Of a stretch of 64,000 bases of DNA, positions 35,602-43,675 are shown one piece after another. Positions within the stretch are counted from its first letter, which is position 1. Each line of letters opens with the position of its first letter. Under the pieces are notes generated by a model, which saw only the letters and a program-made list of their open reading frames with translations, had not been told where the DNA came from and made no database searches. Source of the DNA: UBA4782 sp034430215 (GTDB taxonomy: Bacteria > Chloroflexota > Anaerolineae > Anaerolineales > Anaerolineaceae); assembly GCA_034430215.1 (NCBI GenBank), contig DAOUFE010000019.1:62001-126000 (forward strand), in the 5' to 3' direction. The position numbers were made by a program, and so were the translations under genes.

Positions 35602-37023
35602 ATGCGACACCGTTCTACCGCTTTGATTCTGATCGTAATTTTACTTGCATTTACCATTTGGGCTGTTTTACCATCAAACCCAGGAATTAAGATCGGTAAA
35701 TTCGAACGTTCGATGGAAACCATTTTAGGTTTGGACTTGCAAGGTGGTATGCAAGTACTCCTCGAGGCTGATGTTCCTGAAGGAACTGAAGTAGATGCTC
35801 AGGCAATGCAAGATGCTCGAACCATTTTGGAAAACCGTTCCAATGGTTTGGGCGTCAGTGAGGTGGTTTTCCAGGTGGCTGGAACTCGAAGAATCGTTGG
35901 AGAGTTTCCTGGATTAACTGACACTGAACAAGTCATCTCTATTCTGAAAGAGACTGGCCAGCTGGAATTTGTTGACATGGGTGACACTGCCGTTCCTGAG
36001 GGAACGATTATAACAACTTCTCTTGGTGGTAAACAAACAAGCGAAGTTACTCCCACCGTTTCAACAACAGAGACCAGTGTAACACCTACCGAAGAATCTA
36101 CCGCTACCGAAGAATCTGCTGCTACTGAAGCACCTGCTGCTACTGAAGAAGTTGTATGGAATACGGTTATGACTGGTTCTGAACTAAAAAGCGTAACCGT
36201 TTCCACTGATCAGTTGGGGCAACCAGTCGTTGATTTTGTTCTTACTGCTGAAGGTAAACAAATTTTTGCTGATTTCACGACAAATAATACTGGGAAGATA
36301 CTCGGAATTGTTCTAGATAAGAAAGTTATCTCTACTCCAAGAATCGACGAGCCGATTACAGAAGGCACTGGTATGATCAGTGGGAATTTTACTATTGATT
36401 CAGCTAATGCACTGGCAGTACAGTTACGCTATGGTTCGCTACCTATTGCTTTGAAAGTCGTTGAAACGCAGATCATTGGCCCAACACTGGGTGCAGATTC
36501 ATTGAATAAGAGCCTCATTGCTGGTGCTATTGGCTTTGCGATAGTGATGCTTTTCATGTTGATCTACTATCGCTTGCCTGGTGGAGTAGCTATTTTAGCA
36601 ATCACCAATTTCGGTTTGATCACTTTATCCGTGTACAAATTAATTCCAGTTACCCTGACACTGCCTGGTATTGCTGGATTCTTGTTATCCACTGGTGGCG
36701 CGTTGGATGCGAATATCCTTTACTTTGAGCGGCTAAAAGAAGAACTACGAAGCGGCAAGAATTTAAAAACCGCCCTTGATCTGGCATGGAAACGTGCATG
36801 GTCTTCAATCCGTGACTCAAACATTGCAACGATCATAACCAGTATTATCTTATTCTGGTTTGGTTCTACTTATGGTGCCAGTATGGTAAAAGGATTCGCA
36901 TTAACCCTTGCATTAGGTGTGTTAATTTCCTTGTTCAGTGCCACTGTAGTCACCCGTACTTTGCTATCTTATGCAGTAGATATTTTTAAGCCAACGAACT
37001 TCAAGCGATGGTTCGGAATCTAG
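35602..37023 (+). CDS. secD: Protein translocase subunit SecD
   Basis: 473 aa. Part of SecDF, which uses the proton gradient to help pull proteins out of SecYEG. N-terminal helix (ALILIVILLAFTIWAVLP), periplasmic P1 domain beginning LGLDLQGGMQVLLEADVP, then six-helix RND-like part with YGSLPIALKVVETQIIGPTLGADSLNKSL and STGGALDANILYFERLKEEL. The ATG at 35602 is chosen because GGAGG lies eight bases before it. Unusual: residues about 147-182 are a low-complexity Thr/Glu/Ser/Ala insert inside the P1 region. secF overlaps or abuts its end. Confidence 0.95.
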   Translation: MRHRSTALILIVILLAFTIWAVLPSNPGIKIGKFERSMETILGLDLQGGMQVLLEADVPEGTEVDAQAMQDARTILENRSNGLGVSEVVFQVAGTRRIVGEFPGLTDTEQVISILKETGQLEFVDMGDTAVPEGTIITTSLGGKQTSEVTPTVSTTETSVTPTEESTATEESAATEAPAATEEVVWNTVMTGSELKSVTVSTDQLGQPVVDFVLTAEGKQIFADFTTNNTGKILGIVLDKKVISTPRIDEPITEGTGMISGNFTIDSANALAVQLRYGSLPIALKVVETQIIGPTLGADSLNKSLIAGAIGFAIVMLFMLIYYRLPGGVAILAITNFGLITLSVYKLIPVTLTLPGIAGFLLSTGGALDANILYFERLKEELRSGKNLKTALDLAWKRAWSSIRDSNIATIITSIILFWFGSTYGASMVKGFALTLALGVLISLFSATVVTRTLLSYAVDIFKPTNFKRWFGI

Positions 37024-37034
37024 AGGATATGACT

Positions 37035-37964
37035 ATGTTCGATATCATTGGCAAACGATATTGGTACTTTTTGATCTCTTTGATCATCATTCTGCCTGGC
37101 ATTGTTGTGATGGCGATCTGGGGTATGCCACTCTCGATTGACTTCAAAGGTGGAACGATGATGCAGATCAGTTTTCCTGAGAATGTTCAACCTACACCAT
37201 CCGAGATTGTTCTTTTATATCAAAAAGCGGGAATCAACGATGCACAGGTGACTACTTCTCAAGATGGTCAGTACATCATAAAATCTGCATTCATCGATGA
37301 AACGAAGCGTATTGAAGTTGTTAATGCAATGGCGGATGAGTTTGGTGCGCGACCAACAGTAAATCAATATGATAGCGTTGGACCAACCATCGGTAAGGAA
37401 GTTACGAGCCGGGCTGGTATGGCGATCGGTGTGGCAGCATTGGGTGTTATCCTTTTCATTACATTCGCTTTTCGTGGAATACCTCACGCTTTCCGATATG
37501 GCGTATGCGCTATCATCGCCATGGCTCATGATGTATTGGTGGTGATCAGTATATCGGCAATTGGCGGTCATTTCTTTGGCTGGCAGATTGATTCACTCTT
37601 CTTGACAGCATTATTAACAGTCATTGGGTTCTCCGTGCAAGATAAGATTGTGGTATTCGATAGGATCCGTGAGAACTCGAATATCTATCGCCGGTTACCA
37701 TTTGAAACTTTAGCAAATCATTCCATTGTTCAGACTTTGCAGCGATCCATCAACACCCAATTGATGACCTCTGAATTCATGCTCTTGGCAATGGCTTTGT
37801 TTGGTGGTGTTACCTTGCGTGAATTCTCACTCATCTTGTTGATCGGTTTATTGATGGGTACATATTCCTCTATTTTTATCGCAGCACCTATTCTTGTAAT
37901 CTGGGAAAAGAAGGAATGGCAGACCTGGTTTAAGAGGAAACCAAAAGCTGTAACACAAGGTTGA
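37035..37964 (+). CDS. secF: Protein translocase subunit SecF
   Basis: 309 aa, partner of SecD. N-terminal helix then GMPLSIDFKGGTMMQISFPENV, the SecF periplasmic loop, VGPTIGKEVTSRAGMAIGVAALGVILF and TVIGFSVQDKIVVFDRIRENSNIYR with the conserved Asp and Arg of the RND-like core. The ATG at 37035 has AGAGG eight bases upstream; the ATG at 37029 is too close to it. A strong terminator follows. Confidence 0.95.
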   Translation: MFDIIGKRYWYFLISLIIILPGIVVMAIWGMPLSIDFKGGTMMQISFPENVQPTPSEIVLLYQKAGINDAQVTTSQDGQYIIKSAFIDETKRIEVVNAMADEFGARPTVNQYDSVGPTIGKEVTSRAGMAIGVAALGVILFITFAFRGIPHAFRYGVCAIIAMAHDVLVVISISAIGGHFFGWQIDSLFLTALLTVIGFSVQDKIVVFDRIRENSNIYRRLPFETLANHSIVQTLQRSINTQLMTSEFMLLAMALFGGVTLREFSLILLIGLLMGTYSSIFIAAPILVIWEKKEWQTWFKRKPKAVTQG

Positions 37965-37972
37965 TCAATTTC

Positions 37973-38008
37973 AGGCACCTCGTCTTAATAAACGAGGTGC
38001 CTTTTTTT
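37973..38008 (+). terminator. Terminator after secDF
   Basis: An 11-bp stem, AGGCACCTCGT (37973-37983) with ACGAGGTGCCT (37992-38002), closes an 8-base loop and runs into seven T. Confidence 0.92.
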
Positions 38009-38030
38009 AAAAATTAGCTTATTAAATAAC

Positions 38031-38059
38031 TTGACGCTCATCCCAACCCATGATAATAT
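38031..38059 (+). promoter_or_regulatory. Promoter for tRNA-Asp
   Basis: TTGACG (38031-38036), 17-base spacer, TAATAT (38054-38059), 11 bases before the tRNA. Confidence 0.8.
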
Positions 38060-38070
38060 ATAAGCCGTTC

Positions 38071-38144
38071 GGGGGCGTGGTGTAGTGGTTTAACATGCGG
38101 CCCTGTCAAGGCCGAGACCGCGGGTTCAAATCCCGTCGCTCCCG
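38071..38144 (+). tRNA. tRNA-Asp (anticodon GTC)
   Basis: Acceptor GGGGGCG pairs with CGCTCCC (one G-T pair), discriminator G. Anticodon stem CGGCC/GGCCG with loop CTGTCAA gives GTC. T arm GCGGG-TTCAAAT-CCCGT. CCA is not encoded. Confidence 0.95.
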
Positions 38145-38153
38145 CTGAACAGT

Positions 38154-38189
38154 AAAGACACTCTAACCCAAGAGTGTCTTTTGTTTTTT
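38154..38189 (+). terminator. Terminator after tRNA-Asp
   Basis: An 11-bp perfect stem (38154-38164 with 38171-38181), a 6-base loop, then TTG and a T run. Confidence 0.9.
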
Positions 38190-38190
38190 A

Positions 38191-38235
38191 AGACCGCGGG
38201 TTCCCCAGAAGGGGATGATATCAAATCCCGTCGCT
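38191..38235 (+). repeat. Split copy of the tRNA-Asp 3' segment
   Basis: AGACCGCGGGTTC (38191-38203) and AAATCCCGTCGCT (38223-38235) are exact copies of consecutive stretches of the tRNA-Asp variable/T-arm/acceptor region. They are interrupted by 19 bases (38204-38222) that include CCC-AGAA-GGGG. A T run follows. It is not a tRNA gene. It may be a recombination scar or a decayed attachment site, or have been reused as a terminator. Confidence 0.7.
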
Positions 38236-38249
38236 TTTTTTTATTAATA

Positions 38250-38278
38250 TTGACGCACCTTACCCTCTCGCTTATAAT
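38250..38278 (+). promoter_or_regulatory. Promoter for tRNA-Leu
   Basis: TTGACG (38250-38255), 17-base spacer, TATAAT (38273-38278), 9 bases before the tRNA. Confidence 0.85.
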
Positions 38279-38287
38279 TTTTGCTGC

Positions 38288-38369
38288 GGGGAAGTGCTGG
38301 AACTGGCAGACAGGCATGACTTAGGATCATGTGCCGAAAGGCGTGAGGGTTCAACTCCCTTCTTCCCCA
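38288..38369 (+). tRNA. tRNA-Leu (anticodon TAG)
   Basis: Acceptor GGGGAAG pairs with CTTCCCC, discriminator A. Anticodon stem CATGA/TCATG with loop CTTAGGA gives TAG. A class II variable arm (TGCCGAAAGGCG) and T arm GAGGG-TTCAACT-CCCTT are present. Bases 38330-38367 are repeated perfectly at 40637-40674. Confidence 0.95.
38330..38367 (+). repeat. Left copy of 38-bp tRNA-Leu direct repeat (attachment-site-like)
   Basis: The 3' half of the tRNA-Leu gene, identical over 38 bases to 40637-40674. Integrases commonly use tRNA 3' ends, leaving the intact tRNA at one end and a partial copy at the other. Confidence 0.8.
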
Positions 38370-38373
38370 TATA

Positions 38374-38401
38374 AAGAATCAGGCAGAATTGCTTGATTCT
38401 T
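38374..38401 (+). terminator. Terminator after tRNA-Leu
   Basis: AAGAATCAGGC pairs with GCTTGATTCTT around a 6-base loop (one G-T pair), with a weak T-rich tail. Confidence 0.7.
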
Positions 38402-38538
38402 ATTATTTAATGGATTGAATTATTTACAAATACTTAATTTGTCTTTCTCCCTTATGTTATTGACGATGTAAAATTTTACTAGTACTATTTATGAAGCTTG
38501 ATTCTTACGGTGCTTAGTAAGAGTAATAGGAGTTTGAT

Positions 38539-39174
38539 ATGAATTCATACTCAATACCTGAAAACTTGCTTGGCGATGTGGTTGCAAGCAATGAACGAAT
38601 AACTTCCACAGTAAAAAGAATTGCAAAAGAAATATATTATGGAAGAGATTATGTTGGAGAATTACCGATTCTTCTTTGTCTGCGTGAAGGTGCTATCCCT
38701 TTTCATAGAGATTTAACTCAAGAGCTTGGAAAACTTGGTTTCGCCTTCGAGAGTGCATGGTTGAAAACACATCACCAATATTCGGGTATTGAAAGCAGTG
38801 GGAATGTGAATATTTTCCCATACGAAGGACCGACGCTCAGCAACAGGCTAGTAGTGATTGTCGAAGATATTATTGATTCGTCTGAAACCATATTGCGGGT
38901 GTGTAATTATTTAGACAATCGAAACGTTGTTAAAAGAAACATATGTACGCTTCTTTTTAAGGAAAGGCCGACCAACATTGAGTGGCGAAATACTGGTCTT
39001 AATGGTTACCAACATCTACCTGAAGTAAGACATGTTGGTTTATTCATCGAACCATTATTTGTCGTGGGTTATGGGCTTGATTACAAGGAATTTGGCCGTG
39101 ATGGCGAAGAAATCAGAATCCTGACGCCACAAGGTCAAGCTTGGGTTGATGAGCAAGTTAACAGCAGAAAATAA
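38539..39174 (+). CDS. Phosphoribosyltransferase, hypoxanthine/guanine type (divergent)
   Basis: A 211-aa type I PRTase. The PRPP loop is VVIVEDIIDSSETIL (residues 105-119; purine PRTases usually have VEDIIDTGLTL, so the TG pair is SS here). The C-terminal FVVGYGLDYKEFGRD resembles the VGYGLDYNEYYRN segment of hypoxanthine phosphoribosyltransferases. It would make IMP or GMP from a free base and PRPP. N-terminal 30 residues are unlike Hpt. It lies between the two 38-bp repeats and converges with a PurA-like gene. Specificity is uncertain. Confidence 0.8.
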   Translation: MNSYSIPENLLGDVVASNERITSTVKRIAKEIYYGRDYVGELPILLCLREGAIPFHRDLTQELGKLGFAFESAWLKTHHQYSGIESSGNVNIFPYEGPTLSNRLVVIVEDIIDSSETILRVCNYLDNRNVVKRNICTLLFKERPTNIEWRNTGLNGYQHLPEVRHVGLFIEPLFVVGYGLDYKEFGRDGEEIRILTPQGQAWVDEQVNSRK

Positions 39175-39202
39175 TATTAAAAGATAAACGAATTTGTAGA
39201 GA

Positions 39203-40282
39203 CTAAATATATGATCTCAGGCGATCAATAAGATGTTCGTCAATTGCGGGAAGATCATCATTTTTACTTACCATGCTTGACCATTGCTTGCCGGTGTTGA
39301 TCATTGTGACTTCAACACCGGTTTGTTTTTCAACTTCATTGACCAGTTTCTTAACTTTTTGTGTCAATTGAGACCATCGGGTGGCATCTTTAACCTGCCT
39401 GTCTACCTGTTCAACGAAAGTAAGTGCGATCTGATTACCACCATTGACCATGATGATGCGCTTTAGAAGTGAATAGTCAATTCCTTTTGCTTTGCGCCGT
39501 ATTTGGTGTTTACCAGTGATTGGATCAATGATTGAGCTGTACTCCAGAATATCAAGGGCTGCCATTTCTTCAACAGAAAATTCCTCAACATCTCCCATCG
39601 GTCCTGTGCCTTCCCGGGTGGGTAACGCTTTAACACAGATGATCACATTTTCAACGGTTCGCCAATTTAAACCTACTCCAGCAATTATGGAAGGAGCGGT
39701 AACATCTACAGATGTAACATTGGGGTAATCGCCATGATATCGGGAGAGAAATGTTCCCTGAGTGCTTTCAAGATTGATTGTACCTTCCTCTGCCAGAAGA
39801 TTTGCCATTAACGGTACATCATCAAGGTAGGGCTGAAGAGCCGGAATGTCTTTTGCAATAGGAGCAATTCTTAATGCGGCATGAGACATGGCGATGCCAG
39901 TACCACTTTTTGTACTGCCAATAGCATTCATATTGGTACTACCAATTTCTTCCTGGACATTTTCTTTAGTAATAATTGGACAGCGGTAATCAACCCGTAC
40001 TTTTTCTGGTGTCAGACGAAAGCGATTCACTTCATCGAGAAATTTTTCTGGATCAATAGCGGTACCGGGTCCAATCCCAATCGAACATTCTTGAAAGATG
40101 AACCCAAGAGGAAGCTGATTGACCTTTATGTAATTGTTTTCGAAGAAAAGACCATGCTCCGGATTAGACCCCCCACATCCTCTAAAGACACCCAGTGCGT
40201 GACTTCTGAATGTCTGCCAGGCACTAACGAGACCTTTCGCCTCATCTCCCCAAAATCCACCAACAACAATATTTGCGCCCAT
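39203..40282 (-). CDS. Adenylosuccinate synthetase-like protein, short (archaeal-like) form
   Basis: 359 aa, well below the 420-430 of typical bacterial PurA and close to the short archaeal form. PurA joins IMP and aspartate using GTP. Retained: VVGGFWGDEAKG with the catalytic Asp13, IGSTKSGTGIAMSHA (the IMP-site loop) and the C-terminal TGVEVTMINTG. Altered: the usual GGxNAGHT is GCGGSNPEHG, keeping His but changing its surroundings. Short PurA homologs also occur in phages that make diaminopurine (PurZ); the retained Asp13 argues against dGMP use here. Paired with a PRTase inside the repeat-bounded segment, it fits purine salvage to AMP. No experimental support. Confidence 0.82.
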   Translation of the reverse strand: MGANIVVGGFWGDEAKGLVSAWQTFRSHALGVFRGCGGSNPEHGLFFENNYIKVNQLPLGFIFQECSIGIGPGTAIDPEKFLDEVNRFRLTPEKVRVDYRCPIITKENVQEEIGSTNMNAIGSTKSGTGIAMSHAALRIAPIAKDIPALQPYLDDVPLMANLLAEEGTINLESTQGTFLSRYHGDYPNVTSVDVTAPSIIAGVGLNWRTVENVIICVKALPTREGTGPMGDVEEFSVEEMAALDILEYSSIIDPITGKHQIRRKAKGIDYSLLKRIIMVNGGNQIALTFVEQVDRQVKDATRWSQLTQKVKKLVNEVEKQTGVEVTMINTGKQWSSMVSKNDDLPAIDEHLIDRLRSYI

Positions 40283-40702
40283 ACTTTACTCCAAGAAACC
40301 TGATTTTTGCAGGTAACATGAACAAGGCATTATTACATAGCTACTTTTGACCTATATTAAAAGATTCTATTTACTTAATGTAACGAATTCGATTTATATT
40401 TTCAAGTGAAAAATAAAAGATGAGGATCGAATGACTTCTCGGTCTCCAATCGAGAGAATAGTACTCCAAAAGAAAACTATGGTTGATTGGAAAATTATCC
40501 ATGTATATAAAACTTTTCTTAATCCTTTGACTACGTATGGTACAATTTTACGCATAAAAGGATAGTTTAAGGTACAATTTGTACGTTTTGAAATAGAATG
40601 GGAAGTTTGGAACGCTTTACATATTCACTCAAGATTTGTGCCGAAAGGCGTGAGGGTTCAACTCCCTTCTTCCCTAATAAAATATCTATCTTGTAATAAA
40701 GG
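40283..40702. other. 420-base gap between purA-like gene and tig
   Basis: AT-rich. It holds GGTACAATTT twice, at 40539-40548 and 40571-40580, the first as an extended -10-like TGGTACAAT. At 40637-40674 lies the partial tRNA-Leu copy. No other gene seen. The tig promoter must be here or be provided by the repeated -10-like sites. Confidence 0.6.
40637..40674 (+). repeat. Right copy of 38-bp tRNA-Leu direct repeat
   Basis: Identical to 38330-38367. It lacks the 5' half of the tRNA and diverges right after TTCCC (T instead of C). It lies 28 bases before the tig start region. The segment between the repeats is about 2.3 kb and holds the PRTase and PurA-like genes. Confidence 0.85.
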
Positions 40703-40711
40703 ATGTCTGAC

Positions 40712-42190
40712 TTGAATATCGAAATTGAACAACTGGCTGACCATCAAGCAAAAATCACAGTGGAATTTGAACCTGAGATTTTGACACAGTATCAACATAA
40801 AGCAGCAAGAAAAATTGCTGAAAAAGGAAAAATACCTGGTTTTCGCCCCGGAAAAGCCCCATTTGACGTTATTCGCCGAACTTATGGTGAGGCTGCCATT
40901 AATGAGCAAGCTATTGAAATGATCGTTGATGACAAGTATAGTGAAGTATTGGATCAGGCAAAAATTACCCCTGGAGCTCCTGGTTCTCTCGAAGAAGTGG
41001 TTTCGGTAGATCCGCCCAAATTCGTTTTTATCGTACCAAAGGAACCTGAAGTTGAATTGGGTGATTACAAATCCGTTCGGTTGGATTACAACCTGGAACC
41101 AGTAACGGATGAAGATGTGGAAAAGGTTGTAAAGAACCTTCAATCCAGTTACTCGACCACTGAAAGCGTGGATCGTCCTGCTCAAACTGGCGATATGGTT
41201 TACATTCAGCTACAGGGGTGGATCGTGAATCCAAAAGAAGGTGAAAAAGAGAATTATCTCGACAATACTTCTTTTGAAATTATCGTAGGTGGCTCTGATG
41301 CAGATCCCGATAACTGGCCTTACGAGGGTTTTTCGAAAGTCCTTGAAGGTATGTCAAAAGGTGAAGAAAAAGTAGTAACCCACACTTACAAAAAAGATGA
41401 TCAGAATGAAAACCTTCAGGGAAGAAAAGTAGAGTTTACTATCAAAGTAGAAGAAGTAAAACTACTTAAGCTCCCAGAACTTGATCAAAATTTCGCTCAA
41501 ATGGTTGGAAATTTTGAGAGCATGGATATGCTACGAACTCAGGTTCGTGAACAGGTTGAACATCAGAAGAAACATGATTATGAGGACAATTACTTTGATG
41601 AACTACTGGAAAAAGTAACTGCTACATCTGTAGTGAAGTATCCTCCTCAGGTATTGGAAGAAGAACAGAAGGATATTCTGAAATCCTTTGAAGATAATCT
41701 TGGCCGACAAAAAATGGACCTGGATGCATATTTAAAGATGCGTGAGTTAACCAAAGAAAAATTCATGGAAGATGAAGTAAAGCCTGCTGCCGTAAAGCGG
41801 TTGACCAGGTCTCTTGTCATGTCAGAAATAGCGAAGGTAGAGAAAATTGAAGTTGACCAGGAAGAATTGAAGAACGTCGTTACTATGCGGTTGGATAGTT
41901 TATTACGTTCTCCTGCAATGAAGAAAGTACGTGGCGATAAAGAAATGCAGAATCTAACAACTGCTATCATGATGGATACTGCTAATCATCTTTATAATGA
42001 GAAAACGCTCGAATGTCTAAAGGATATTGCTACTGGAAAAGCAACGGAAAAACTTATTGCTGAAACCACCGCTACAGCAGCTGAAGAAACTGGAAAGAAT
42101 CCGGAAGAAAAGGGTTCTGAAGTTGTAAAAGCTAAGGCACCTAAGAAAAGTACTAAAAAGGCTACGACGGATTCCAAAACAGAAGAATAA
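40712..42190 (+). CDS. tig: Trigger factor (ribosome-associated chaperone and prolyl isomerase)
   Basis: About 492 aa. The N-terminal ribosome-binding signature is GKIPGFRPGKAPFDVIRRTYG near residue 45, followed by a PPIase domain (about 150-245, GDMVYIQLQGW) and the helical C-terminal chaperone domain. The tail is an unusually long Lys/Glu/Ala/Thr-rich extension (about 40 residues). Start choice: ATG at 40703 sits directly on AAAGGA, whereas TTG at 40712 has that site 8 bases upstream and gives the family-like start (M)NIEIEQL. clpP follows with overlap, a common arrangement. Confidence 0.94.
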   Translation: MNIEIEQLADHQAKITVEFEPEILTQYQHKAARKIAEKGKIPGFRPGKAPFDVIRRTYGEAAINEQAIEMIVDDKYSEVLDQAKITPGAPGSLEEVVSVDPPKFVFIVPKEPEVELGDYKSVRLDYNLEPVTDEDVEKVVKNLQSSYSTTESVDRPAQTGDMVYIQLQGWIVNPKEGEKENYLDNTSFEIIVGGSDADPDNWPYEGFSKVLEGMSKGEEKVVTHTYKKDDQNENLQGRKVEFTIKVEEVKLLKLPELDQNFAQMVGNFESMDMLRTQVREQVEHQKKHDYEDNYFDELLEKVTATSVVKYPPQVLEEEQKDILKSFEDNLGRQKMDLDAYLKMRELTKEKFMEDEVKPAAVKRLTRSLVMSEIAKVEKIEVDQEELKNVVTMRLDSLLRSPAMKKVRGDKEMQNLTTAIMMDTANHLYNEKTLECLKDIATGKATEKLIAETTATAAEETGKNPEEKGSEVVKAKAPKKSTKKATTDSKTEE

Positions 42191-42201
42191 TGGAGAAAGT
42201 T

Positions 42202-42804
42202 ATGGACGGCAAATTTAGTGCAGTCATACCTACAGTGATTGAATCAACAGGTCGTGGGGAACGAGCATATGATATTTATTCACTGTTATTAAAAGAAAGG
42301 ATCATATTCCTGGGAACTGCAATCGATGATCAGATAGCTAATTTGATTGTTGCGCAATTGCTATTCTTAAGCCATGAAGATCCTGATCGCGAAATCCAGA
42401 TGTATATCAACTCTCCAGGTGGACAAATCTATTCAGGTTTAGCGATCTATGACACAATGAAGATGATCCCCAACAAAATAAGCACCGTTGCAGTTGGCAT
42501 CACGGCTTCATTTGGTACAGTGATATTGACCGCTGGCACAAAAGGTCAGCGATATGCATTACCACACGCTACCATCCATATGCACCAACCTCTGGGTGGT
42601 GTAGAAGGTCAGGCATCTGATATTGAGATCAAGGCTAAAGAAATATTGCGGCTGAAGAGCCGATTGAACGAGATCATGGCGACGAGTACTGGTCAACCTT
42701 TGGATGTCATTGAGCGTGATACTGAACGTGATTTCTACCTCAGCGCGAGCCAGGCAGTTGAATATGGTCTGGTGGACAAGGTGCTTACTCCCTCAGATAA
42801 ATAG
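42202..42804 (+). CDS. clpP: ATP-dependent Clp protease proteolytic subunit
   Basis: About 200 aa. Tetradecameric serine protease that works with ClpX or ClpA/C. The N-terminus (VIPTVIESTGRGERAYDIYSLLL) is typical; catalytic Ser in VGITASFGTVIL, His in LPHATIHMHQPLGG, and Asp later in IERDTERDFYLS. The ATG at 42202 is chosen because GGAG sits six bases upstream; the ATG at 42190 overlaps the tig stop. No clpX follows. A hairpin ends the transcript. Confidence 0.96.
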   Translation: MDGKFSAVIPTVIESTGRGERAYDIYSLLLKERIIFLGTAIDDQIANLIVAQLLFLSHEDPDREIQMYINSPGGQIYSGLAIYDTMKMIPNKISTVAVGITASFGTVILTAGTKGQRYALPHATIHMHQPLGGVEGQASDIEIKAKEILRLKSRLNEIMATSTGQPLDVIERDTERDFYLSASQAVEYGLVDKVLTPSDK

Positions 42805-42825
42805 CAGGGATTAGAGAAGATCAAA

Positions 42826-42853
42826 AAGCCGGATGGCGATTGCTATCCGGCTT
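42826..42853 (+). terminator. Hairpin after clpP
   Basis: A 12-bp stem (42826-42837 with 42842-42853, one G-T pair) and a 4-base loop, but only a weak T tail. It may be a partial terminator or an RNA-stability element between clpP and the next gene. Confidence 0.65.
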
Positions 42854-42868
42854 ATTTATAGGATTAAC

Positions 42869-43663
42869 ATGAATAAATCAACGAGTGTTTCTTCCATCCG
42901 TGGCCTTGTTTTGGATATGGATGGAGTTATATGGAAAGATATCGAACCTATCGGAAACCTGCCAGAAATATTTGATACGATTAAAAAGCGGGGCATCAGG
43001 TTTGTTTTTGCTACCAACAATGCCACAAAATCATCGGAAGACTATGTATTAAAGCTAAAAAGCTTAGGGGTCGATGTCGATAATTCCCAGATCATTAATT
43101 CGGCGATGGCAATGGGTTATCTATTAAGACAGTATTATCCACAGGGTGGACCTGTTTACATCATTGGTGAAAGTGGTTTAAAGAACACCCTCAAAAAAGC
43201 AGGATTTTATGAGGATGACAAAGACCCTTTAGCGGTTGTGGTGGGATTGGACAGGAAGATCACCTATGAGATGTTGTCTAAAGCGACATTATTAATTCGC
43301 TCTGGGAAAAAATTCTTTGGTACCAACCCTGATAAAACATACCCCATGCCTGCAGGATTAGTACCCGGTGCAGGTGCGATCATCACTACGGTCGAAGTTT
43401 CTACTGATACAAAACCTGAGTATGCCGGAAAGCCCGCATCAACTATGTTCCAGATGGCATTAGAGCGATTAGGGACTATTCCTGGTGAAACCCTTGCCGT
43501 TGGCGATCGTCTTGAAACTGATCTGGCTGGTGGGCAGATGATTGGAATGCGAACAGCCGTGGTTCTATCAGGTGTAGCTACTAAAGAGAGCGTAAAAGCA
43601 TGGAAACCAGCACCTGATTTTGTGGCAAAGGACCTAACTGAGTTATTACAAATGATCGGGTAG
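42869..43663 (+). CDS. HAD-IIA family phosphatase (NagD/phosphoglycolate-phosphatase-like)
   Basis: 264 aa. HAD motif I LVLDMDGVIWKD near residue 14, motif II FATNNATKSSEDYV, cap of IIA type, motif III with NPDKTYP...YAGKPASTMF, and motif IV AVGDRLETDLAGGQMIG. This subclass includes NagD, phosphoglycolate and 4-nitrophenyl phosphatases; the substrate is not predictable. The ATG at 42869 has AGGA upstream. rlmN follows 12 bases later. Confidence 0.92.
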   Translation: MNKSTSVSSIRGLVLDMDGVIWKDIEPIGNLPEIFDTIKKRGIRFVFATNNATKSSEDYVLKLKSLGVDVDNSQIINSAMAMGYLLRQYYPQGGPVYIIGESGLKNTLKKAGFYEDDKDPLAVVVGLDRKITYEMLSKATLLIRSGKKFFGTNPDKTYPMPAGLVPGAGAIITTVEVSTDTKPEYAGKPASTMFQMALERLGTIPGETLAVGDRLETDLAGGQMIGMRTAVVLSGVATKESVKAWKPAPDFVAKDLTELLQMIG

Positions 43664-43675
43664 AAAAGCTCATCT

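Noticed and set aside
35799..36206. 135-aa Val/Ser-rich minus-strand ORF opposite secD
   Set aside because: Arises from the Thr/Glu repeats of SecD read in antisense.
39203..40282. PurZ-type synthetase for diaminopurine DNA
   Set aside because: The P-loop Asp13 typical of PurA is retained and no phage genes or other Z-genome enzymes are nearby; kept as PurA-like.
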